DNA from: Streptomyces sp. WZ.A104
GTDB lineage: Bacteria > Actinomycetota > Actinomycetes > Streptomycetales > Streptomycetaceae
Assembly: GCF_002382885.1 (NCBI RefSeq)
Contig: NZ_NWVL01000071.1
Span: forward strand, 1-38,490
Reading direction: 5' to 3'
Length of the DNA: 38,490 bases
Shown here: in pieces, positions 32,991 through 38,490 of the stretch
Layout of the letters: every line of letters begins with the position of its first letter
Position numbering within the stretch: the first letter of the stretch is position 1
The notes under the pieces: model-generated
The model's input: only the letters and a program-made list of their open reading frames with translations
Told to the model about the DNA's origin: nothing
Database searches by the model: none
Position numbers and translations under genes: made by a program

Positions 32991-33012
32991 ACGCAGCCGC
33001 TGGGGCTGCAAG

Positions 33013-33087
33013 CGGTCCTGACGGGATTTGAACCCGCGGCCTCCACCTTGACAGGGTGGCGAGCACTCCAAACTGCTCCACAGGACC
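33013..33087 (-). tRNA. tRNA-Asp(GTC), second copy
   Basis: Identical in sequence to the tRNA-Asp at 26388-26462, including a base or two of flank at each end. It is the middle gene of the Glu-Asp-Phe cluster, read on the minus strand. Confidence 0.96.
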
Positions 33088-33125
33088 AAGCAATGTGCGA
33101 AACAAGTCTCGCACACGGTGAAACG

Positions 33126-33198
33126 TGCCCCCAACGGGATTCGAACCCGTGCTACCGCCTTGAAAGGGCGGCGTCCTGGGCCACTAGACGATGAGGGC
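33126..33198 (-). tRNA. tRNA-Glu(TTC)
   Basis: The minus-strand cloverleaf has acceptor GCCCTCA/TGGGGGC (one T-G pair), anticodon loop CTTTCAA (TTC), T loop TTCGAAT and discriminator A, without encoded CCA. It is the first gene of the cluster. Confidence 0.95.
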
Positions 33199-33242
33199 TA
33201 TTGGCCCGCCGGTTCGCTTTGCAGCGCGTCGGGGACGAGAGA

Positions 33243-33272
33243 AGCATATGGGATGGGTGGAGCTATCGCCAA
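33243..33272 (-). promoter_or_regulatory. Promoter of the Glu-Asp-Phe tRNA cluster
   Basis: On the minus strand TTGGCG (33267-33272) and TATGCT (33243-33248) are 18 bases apart, with a predicted start about 38 bases before tRNA-Glu. Confidence 0.6.
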
Positions 33273-33278
33273 AACGGT

Positions 33279-34928
33279 TTACGGCGATGGGGTCGGCCGC
33301 GTCGGGGAACCGGTCGGGGAGGGGCCGGAGGGCGACGACGGGGCGGGCGACGTGGGGGCGGGGTCCTTCAGGTTCTCCTCGGGAAGATGGCGGCTGACCT
33401 CGGCGGTCGTCAGACCGAGACCGCCCAGCGTGATCTCGTCCCAGGCCTGGAGCCGGCGGCTGGCACGGTCCATGTAGAGCACCGACGCGTGCACCTTCTC
33501 CGGCTTCTCCTTCTCCACGGCACGCAGCCCGCCGCCGCCCGTGGAGCCCTCGACCTTCAGCCGTGTGCCGAGCTTCAGCTGTTCGTTGATCCGGCGGTGG
33601 AGGTGGCCGGACAGCACCAGCGGGACCGTGCCGTCGGTCTCCCGGGCGGTGTTCGGGTCGTGGGCGACGGCGATGTCGACCGGGGTACCGGCCCGCTTCT
33701 GGTCGCGCAGTGCGGAGGCCAGGCGCGCGCCCTCCAGCTGGGCGGCCGCCTTGCCGCCGACCGGGGCGGTCCGGTTCGGGGTGAAGGAGATGTCGCCGGT
33801 GCCCGCGATCCGCAGTCCGCCCACGTTCACCGCCTTCCCGTCGTCCAGGACGTGCACGTTCTTGAACTTCTCCAGATAGGCCTGCGTGACGAGGGAATCG
33901 TGGTTGCCGCGCACCCACACGTAGGGCGCACCGAGGTCACGGATCGGGTCGAGGAAGCTGTTCTCCGCGGAGGAGCCGTGGTCCATCGTGTCGCCGGAGT
34001 CGACGATGACGTCGATCTCGTACTGCTCGACGAGCGAGGCGATGATGTGCCAGGCGGCCGGGTTGAGGTGGATGTCGGAGACGTGCAGGACCCGGATGGT
34101 GCCGGGGTCGGGCCGGTAGACGGGGAGCGTGGAGGTCGCGTCGTACAGCTTGGTGACGTTGGTGACCAGGCGGGCCAGTTCCTGCTGGTAGATGTCGAAC
34201 TCGGTGACGATCGACCGGGCGTCGCCGACGACGGACGGGGCGCTGGAGAGCAGCCCGGAGAACTTCGGCTCCAGGACGGACTTCGGGTTCCAGGTGGCGT
34301 ACGCGCTGACACCGGACGCGGCCAGCAGGGTGAGGGCGAGCCCGCCGGCGGTCAGGGCGCGGCGGGGGCGGCGGTAGACGACGAGGCCGAGCGCGGTCGC
34401 TCCCGAGACGACGGCGACACAGGAGCGCACGGCGAGCTCCCTGGTGCCCGCGGCGACGTCCCGGGTGACCTCGTCCTGGAGACCGGAGAACCGTTCCGGC
34501 TGGTCCACCAGGGCCTGGGAGCGCTCGGGGTCGAGCCGGTCCACGTCCACGTCCAGCCGGAGCGGCGCGACGTGCGAGTCCAGCTCCAGGGCCCCGAGCG
34601 GCGCCACGTTGATCTTGCTGCCGCCCGAGAGCGAGGGGCGCAGGGTCATGTTGGTGTCCATGGGGCCGACCGGCGTACGGATGCTGCCCACGGCGAGCAG
34701 CCCGAGCCAGGCGCCCAGCACGACGACGGCGAGCATGCCGAGCGCGCGGAGGTAGGGGTGCTGGGCGGGTCCGGTCGGATCGCCGGGGGCGGCCACGCGG
34801 GGGCGGGGGTCGAAGCGGGACTTCGGGCGGCGGACGAGCAGGCTGAGGCGCTGCCGTACGCGTTCGGCTGCGGCACGGAACGGGACGCGGACCATTGGGC
34901 CCGTATGCCCCGTTACAGCCTCGTCCAT
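33279..34928 (-). CDS. Membrane metallophosphoesterase
   Basis: About 549 residues from the ATG at 34928; an ATG at 34895 is an equally possible start, and neither has a clear ribosome site. An N-terminal membrane helix (LRALGMLAVVVLGAWLGLLA) is followed by an extracellular-type segment, a second helix near LAVRSCVAVVSGATALGLVV and a third (LTAGGLALTLLAASGVSAYA). The calcineurin-like phosphoesterase domain comes next with all metal motifs: HVSDIHLNP, VDSGDTMDHG, RGNHDS, VAHDPN and SGHLHRR. The tail is Pro/Ser-rich. The substrate is unknown, possibly a lipid-linked or nucleotide phosphate. The gene diverges from the zincin peptidase gene. Confidence 0.9.
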   Translation of the reverse strand: MDEAVTGHTGPMVRVPFRAAAERVRQRLSLLVRRPKSRFDPRPRVAAPGDPTGPAQHPYLRALGMLAVVVLGAWLGLLAVGSIRTPVGPMDTNMTLRPSLSGGSKINVAPLGALELDSHVAPLRLDVDVDRLDPERSQALVDQPERFSGLQDEVTRDVAAGTRELAVRSCVAVVSGATALGLVVYRRPRRALTAGGLALTLLAASGVSAYATWNPKSVLEPKFSGLLSSAPSVVGDARSIVTEFDIYQQELARLVTNVTKLYDATSTLPVYRPDPGTIRVLHVSDIHLNPAAWHIIASLVEQYEIDVIVDSGDTMDHGSSAENSFLDPIRDLGAPYVWVRGNHDSLVTQAYLEKFKNVHVLDDGKAVNVGGLRIAGTGDISFTPNRTAPVGGKAAAQLEGARLASALRDQKRAGTPVDIAVAHDPNTARETDGTVPLVLSGHLHRRINEQLKLGTRLKVEGSTGGGGLRAVEKEKPEKVHASVLYMDRASRRLQAWDEITLGGLGLTTAEVSRHLPEENLKDPAPTSPAPSSPSGPSPTGSPTRPTPSP

Positions 34929-35007
34929 GCCGGGCGTCGGCCGGGCGTCGGCCGGCCGAGGGGGCGGGGAAGCCGTCGTGGGCTGCCCGCGGCGGCTCGT
35001 CGTACGC

Positions 35008-35013
35008 GACAAT
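35008..35013 (+). promoter_or_regulatory. -10 hexamer placed for a leaderless start
   Basis: GACAAT ends seven bases before the GTG at 35020, where no Shine-Dalgarno sequence exists. No clear -35. Confidence 0.4.
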
Positions 35014-35019
35014 GGCGGC

Positions 35020-35370
35020 GTGCTGGAGATGACGCGCGAACAGTTCGAGGAGCTGGTGAGCCAGGCTCTGGACCGGATTCCGCCGGAGCTGACACGGCTG
35101 ATGGACAACGTGGCGGTCTTCGTCGAGGACGAACCGGACCCCGGCGACCCCGACCTGCTCGGGCTGTACGAGGGCACCCCCCTCACCGATCGCGGCGAGT
35201 GGTACGCCGGTGTGCTGCCGGACCGGATCACCATCTACCGGGGGCCGACGCTGCGGATGTGCGAGTCGCGGGAGGACGTCGTCGCGGAGACCGAGATCAC
35301 GGTCGTGCACGAGATCGCCCACCACTTCGGCATCGACGACGAGCGGCTGCACGCGCTGGGCTACGGGTGA
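35020..35370 (+). CDS. Minimal zincin metallopeptidase family protein
   Basis: 116 residues from the GTG at 35020; the ATG at 35029 is an alternative. It belongs to a small zincin-like family of actinobacteria. The core is VVHEIAHHFGIDDERLH: His97, Glu98 and His101 form HExxH, and the following H102 and D106-D107 lie where metzincin-like enzymes keep the third ligand. Upstream, RLMDNVAVFVEDEP and LGLYEGTPL are family segments. No signal peptide or inhibitory prodomain is visible. The physiological substrate is unknown. Its stop overlaps the start of a decayed crcB gene (GTGA, 35367-35370). Confidence 0.88.
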   Translation: MLEMTREQFEELVSQALDRIPPELTRLMDNVAVFVEDEPDPGDPDLLGLYEGTPLTDRGEWYAGVLPDRITIYRGPTLRMCESREDVVAETEITVVHEIAHHFGIDDERLHALGYG

Positions 35371-35606
35371 GCGAGCAGCAGCCGGACGAGCCGCCGGAGC
35401 CCTGACCGCCTGCCGCTCCGCAGGGCCGGGTGCTCGCGGCGGTGGCGCCGGGCGGCGTGCTCGGAGCCCTCGTCCGCTACGGGGCCCTGGCGTTCCGGCC
35501 GGGCGGGAACGGCTTCCGGCGGACGGTGTTCGGGGTCAACGTGTCCGGGCTCGGGGTCAACGTGTCCGGCGGCGCTCTCATCGGCGTAGGGGGAGCGTGG
35601 CGGTAG
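35367..35606 (+). pseudogene. crcB: Decayed fluoride channel gene (crcB remnant)
   Basis: A GTG overlapping the previous stop opens a frame that is cut by TGA after 12 codons (35403-35405). The same frame then continues from about 35421 with GRVLAAVAPGGVLGALVRYG and TVFGVNVSG, which match the N-terminal helix and the FxVN motif of CrcB/Fluc fluoride exporters. An exact duplication (GGGGTCAACGTGTCCGG, about 35535-35551 and 35556-35572) repeats GVNVSG. A TAG at 35604 ends the frame after one helix and a half. The remaining three helices are absent. A restart at GTG 35430 could only give a fragment. I read it as a pseudogene; a functional crcB pair is expected elsewhere in the genome. Confidence 0.72.
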
Positions 35607-35859
35607 AGGCGGGTGCTGGTGCCAGGAGGGGCGGCCGGGAGGGGCGGCCGGTGCTGGTGCGGGCGCAGGAGGAGCGCCGTGGGGGCCGTTCGGCGGGGGC
35701 CGGGCGGGCGGGTGGTGTTCCGGGCGTGTCTCCGGCGGGGTCGGGGGAGTTGGGCACGGTGCGTCGCCGTAGCGCGCTCGGCCCACTTCGCTCCTGCCCG
35801 TACTCCCCGCTCTCCGCTCCTGCTCTCCGTTCCCGCCCCCTCGCCCCGGAGGTGCCCCC
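35607..35859. other. Gap of probable gene debris
   Basis: 253 bases after the crcB remnant contain two near copies of GGGGCGGCCGG (about 35627-35650) and no recognisable protein in any frame. It is probably eroded sequence plus the promoter of the next lipoprotein. Confidence 0.4.
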
Positions 35860-36456
35860 GTGCGCCATTTGCCCGCCCCTGTCCGTTGGGCAGCCGTCAC
35901 CGCGTTGACGATCGCCGCGTCCACCGGCTGTATGAGCGTCGGTGACGGCGACGAGGGCGCCCGGCCGGGCCCCTCGCGGTCCGCCGGTTCGAAGGGGTCG
36001 GCCGCCGACCCGGCCGGGGACACGGTTCCCGGCTCCGGGCAGTCCGGGGGCCGCGCGGGCGACCCCCACCCGCACTCGGACCGGAAGTCCCCCGACGGCA
36101 CCCCGAGCCCGGGCGCGTCCGAGGGCGAGGGCGAGGAGGCGTCGGGGGCCCCGGAGGAGCCGCGCCCCGAGCCCGGCGCCCCGCAGCCCAGCCGAGGGGG
36201 CCACGCCCCGACGCCGACGCCCTCGACTCCGGGGCCGGGGGAGCCGCCGCCGGAGAGCCCGGAGCCGCCCGCCCCGCCGGTGCCCGACCCGGACCCGGAA
36301 CCGGACCCGGAGCCCGAGCCTGAGCCCACCGACCCCTCGGAGCCGCCGCCCTCGGCCTCGCCCGCCGCGCAGCACCGCACCCATGCGATGAGCGGATCGG
36401 GCGATGCCGCCTCGCGGCGGACGCCGGAGGCATCACCGCAGGTGGGGCCGGTGTAG
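35860..36456 (+). CDS. Proline-rich probable lipoprotein
   Basis: 198 residues from the GTG at 35860, with GGAGG seven bases upstream. The signal sequence MRHLPAPVRWAAVTALTIAA ends in STGC, giving a candidate lipid-modified Cys24, though Ser at -3 is unusual for a lipobox. The rest is disordered, dominated by Pro, Glu, Gly, Ser and Asp, with a PDPDPEPDPEPEPEP run. Such Pro-rich stalks span the cell wall. No folded domain is visible, and the C-terminus (SRRTPEASPQVGPV) gives no clue. The function is unknown. It precedes the long leader of the DEAD-box helicase gene. Confidence 0.72.
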   Translation: MRHLPAPVRWAAVTALTIAASTGCMSVGDGDEGARPGPSRSAGSKGSAADPAGDTVPGSGQSGGRAGDPHPHSDRKSPDGTPSPGASEGEGEEASGAPEEPRPEPGAPQPSRGGHAPTPTPSTPGPGEPPPESPEPPAPPVPDPDPEPDPEPEPEPTDPSEPPPSASPAAQHRTHAMSGSGDAASRRTPEASPQVGPV

Positions 36457-36478
36457 CCGGGGTCACAAGGAGGGCGGT

Positions 36479-36508
36479 TTGCGCAATGTGGGTGAGAGTG
36501 CGTATGGT
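36479..36508 (+). promoter_or_regulatory. Candidate promoter of the DEAD-box helicase gene
   Basis: TTGCGC (36479-36484) and TATGGT (36503-36508) are 18 bases apart. The implied 5' leader is about 150 bases and contains a GCGCC/GGCGC hairpin (36551-36564). Confidence 0.5.
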
Positions 36509-36665
36509 GGTAGATCGTTTGATCCCATTGCCCGGCGCCGACACAGAAGAGCGCCGTGTGGCGCGTACTCTCCCTTGCCGTGGCTGGACCGCATTGAGGC
36601 GGTCGAAATTGCGAATCACGGAGTTATGGGCGCGTGCCGAGACTCCGGAAGGTTTCGCATTTCGC

Positions 36666-38490
36666 ATGTCAATTTCCAGTTCTGACCGCACCGTCATGCC
36701 CGAGAACATCGACAACGCCGAGCTCACCGAGCTCGTCGAGGCCGCTGTGACCGAGGCCCCCGCAGGCACCACCGCCCCGGCCGCCGAGGCCGAGAGCGCG
36801 CCGGCCGCCGACGCGACCGCCCCGAACGCCGACGCCGAGAAGGCCGAGGCGGACGCCGAGCCGACCGTCACCTTCGGCACCCTGGGCCTGCCCGAGGGCA
36901 TCGTCCGCAAGCTCGCGCAGAACGGTGTCACCGCGCCCTTCCCGATCCAGGCGGCGACCATCCCGGACGCCCTGGCCGGCAAGGACATCCTCGGCCGTGG
37001 CCGTACGGGCTCCGGCAAGACGCTCTCCTTCGGTCTGCCGACCCTGGCCGCCCTGGCCGGTGGCCACACCGAGAAGAAGAAGCCCCGCGCGGTCATCCTC
37101 ACCCCGACCCGTGAGCTCGCCATGCAGGTCGCGGACGCGCTCCAGCCGTACGGCGATGTGCTCGGCCTCAAGATGAAGGTCGTCTGCGGCGGTACGTCGA
37201 TGGGCAACCAGATCTACGCGCTGGAGCGCGGTGTCGACGTCCTCGTCGCCACCCCGGGCCGTCTGCGCGACATCATCAACCGCGGCGCCTGCTCCCTGGA
37301 GAACGTCCAGGTCGCCGTCCTCGACGAGGCCGACCAGATGTCGGACCTGGGCTTCCTGCCCGAGGTCACCGAGCTGCTCGACCAGATCCCCGGTGGCGGT
37401 CAGCGGATGCTCTTCTCCGCCACCATGGAGAACGAGATCGGCACGCTGGTCAAGCGTTACCTCTCCAACCCGGTCACGCACGAGGTCGACAGCGCCCAGG
37501 GCAACGTCACGACCATGTCGCACCACGTCCTCGTCGTGAAGCCGAAGGACAAGGCGCCGGTCACGGCCGCCATCGCCGCCCGCAAGGGCCGCACGATCAT
37601 CTTCGTCCGCACCCAGCTGGGCGCCGACCGCATCGCCGAGCAGCTCATCGAGTCCGGCGTGAAGGCCGACGCGCTGCACGGAGGCATGACCCAGGGCGCC
37701 CGTACGCGGGTCCTGGAGGACTTCAAGAAGGGTTACGTCAACGCGCTCGTCGCGACCGACGTGGCCGCCCGCGGTATCCACGTGGACGGCATCGACCTGG
37801 TCCTGAACGTGGACCCGGCCGGTGACCACAAGGACTACCTGCACCGCTCGGGCCGTACCGCCCGGGCCGGCAAGTCCGGTGTCGTCGTCTCGCTGGCGCT
37901 CCCGCACCAGCGCCGCCAGATCTTCCGCCTGATGGAGGACGCGGGCGTCGACGCCTCGCGCCACATCGTCCAGGGCGCGGGCGTCTTCGAGCCGGAGGTC
38001 GCCGAGATCACCGGCGCCCGTTCGCTCACCGAGGTCCAGGCCGACTCCGCGAACAACGCCGCCAAGCAGGCCGAGCGCGAGGCCGCCGACCTGACGAAGC
38101 AGCTGGAGCGCGTCCAGCGCCGCGCCGTCGAGCTGCGCGAGGAGGCCGACCGCCTGGTCGCCCGTGCCGCGCGCGAGCGGGGCGAGGACCCCGAGGCGGC
38201 GGTGGCCGAGGTGGCCGCCGAGGCCGAGGCCGCCCTCGTGGCAGCCGTCTCCGTACCGGAGCAGCCGGCCGCCCGCGACGAGCAGCGCCGCGACGAGCGG
38301 GGCAACTACGAGCGCCGTGACAACCGCGGCGGCGACCGTGGCGGCTACCGCGGCAACGACCGCCGTGACGACCGCCCGTCGTTCAACCGTGACCGCCGTG
38401 ACGACCGTGGTGGCCGTTCCTTCGAGCGCCGCGACAACGACCGTCCCTCCTTCAACCGTGACCGTCGCGACGACCGTCCCTCCGGTGGCT
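36666..38490 (+). CDS. DEAD-box RNA helicase (3' partial)
   Basis: At least 608 residues; the frame runs off the window. The ATG at 36666 has AAGG about eight bases upstream; an in-frame ATG at 36696 is the alternative. An acidic Ala/Glu-rich head is followed by a complete DEAD-box core: Q motif FPIQAATIPDAL, motif I GRTGSGKT, PTRELA, TPGR, DEAD in LDEADQMSDLGF, SAT in LFSATME, IIFVRTQ, ATDVAARGIHV and HRSGRTARAG. A coiled-coil Glu/Arg segment and an Arg/Asp/Gly-rich tail with repeated RRDDRPSFNRD units follow. Such tails bind RNA and can drive condensation. Likely roles are ribosome assembly or mRNA decay, including growth in the cold. Confidence 0.93.
   Translation, partial: MSISSSDRTVMPENIDNAELTELVEAAVTEAPAGTTAPAAEAESAPAADATAPNADAEKAEADAEPTVTFGTLGLPEGIVRKLAQNGVTAPFPIQAATIPDALAGKDILGRGRTGSGKTLSFGLPTLAALAGGHTEKKKPRAVILTPTRELAMQVADALQPYGDVLGLKMKVVCGGTSMGNQIYALERGVDVLVATPGRLRDIINRGACSLENVQVAVLDEADQMSDLGFLPEVTELLDQIPGGGQRMLFSATMENEIGTLVKRYLSNPVTHEVDSAQGNVTTMSHHVLVVKPKDKAPVTAAIAARKGRTIIFVRTQLGADRIAEQLIESGVKADALHGGMTQGARTRVLEDFKKGYVNALVATDVAARGIHVDGIDLVLNVDPAGDHKDYLHRSGRTARAGKSGVVVSLALPHQRRQIFRLMEDAGVDASRHIVQGAGVFEPEVAEITGARSLTEVQADSANNAAKQAEREAADLTKQLERVQRRAVELREEADRLVARAARERGEDPEAAVAEVAAEAEAALVAAVSVPEQPAARDEQRRDERGNYERRDNRGGDRGGYRGNDRRDDRPSFNRDRRDDRGGRSFERRDNDRPSFNRDRRDDRPSGG
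38325..38490. repeat. Repeats encoding the RGG/RDDR tail of the helicase
   Basis: The 3' coding end contains imperfect copies of a unit encoding RRDDRPSFNRD (about 38361-38400 and 38436-38480), separated by Gly/Arg-rich spacers. It continues beyond the window. Confidence 0.6.

Noticed and set aside
26388..33087. Identical 77-base sequences as a possible mobile-element or attachment-site pair
   Set aside because: They are two copies of tRNA-Asp(GTC); the DNA between them is ordinary core genes with no integrase.

Overview
This is a high-GC actinobacterial chromosome segment, almost certainly from Streptomyces. It carries bldC, an lsr2-type gene, valine dehydrogenase, the usual Streptomyces arrangement of purine genes, and many GTG starts. 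From memory the gene order matches the dnaX - purD - purC - purSQL - purF - purM - bldC region of S. coelicolor; I could not align it. There is no sign of phage, IS elements, CRISPR or recent gene transfer. The novelty lies in small features inside an otherwise conserved core region.

Layout: 1-739 is the 3' end of dnaX. 837-6800 (+) holds purD, a membrane protein resembling an inactivated M48 protease, an orphan dimethylformamidase-like protein and purC. 6853-11307 (-) holds a tRNA-Gly(GCC), a four-gene operon (ABC ATPase, ABC-2 permease, DesK-like kinase, NarL-like regulator), a second tRNA-Gly(GCC) and a structurally odd tRNA-Gly(UCC). 11507-11842 (-) is an Lsr2 paralogue. 12264-15438 (+) is the overlapping purS-purQ-purL operon. 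15567-18766 (+) holds an ArsR-like regulator, an M23 peptidase, a DinB/MDMPI-type protein and a META-domain lipoprotein. 19141-21804 (+) is purF-purM. 21931-23561 (-) holds a DUF3073 protein and valine dehydrogenase. 23729-25421 (+) holds an unknown protein and bldC. 25935-30521 (-) holds a small CxxC protein, tRNA-Asp and hrpA. 30657-32875 (+) holds a secreted protein and a thioredoxin-like/CcdA pair. 32914-33198 (-) is a tRNA-Phe/Asp/Glu cluster. 33279-34928 (-) is a membrane metallophosphoesterase. 35020-36456 (+) holds a small zincin peptidase, a broken crcB and a Pro-rich lipoprotein. A DEAD-box helicase begins at 36666 and runs off the end.

Five purine loci (purD, purC, purSQL, purF, purM) supply most of the route from PRPP to SAICAR. 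The most interesting feature is the tRNA-Gly(UCC) at 11236-11307. It keeps the glycyl-tRNA synthetase identity positions but has lost the G18-T55 elbow pair and carries GTGC in place of GTTC. This resembles the staphylococcal tRNA-Gly species that donate glycine to peptidoglycan instead of to the ribosome. Streptomyces peptidoglycan has a single-glycine bridge added by FemX, so a dedicated cell-wall glycine donor is a reasonable hypothesis.

A second theme is leaderless transcription: purD, the ArsR-like gene, the MDMPI-like gene, the META lipoprotein, purF and the zincin peptidase all have a -10-like hexamer 6-9 bases before the start codon.
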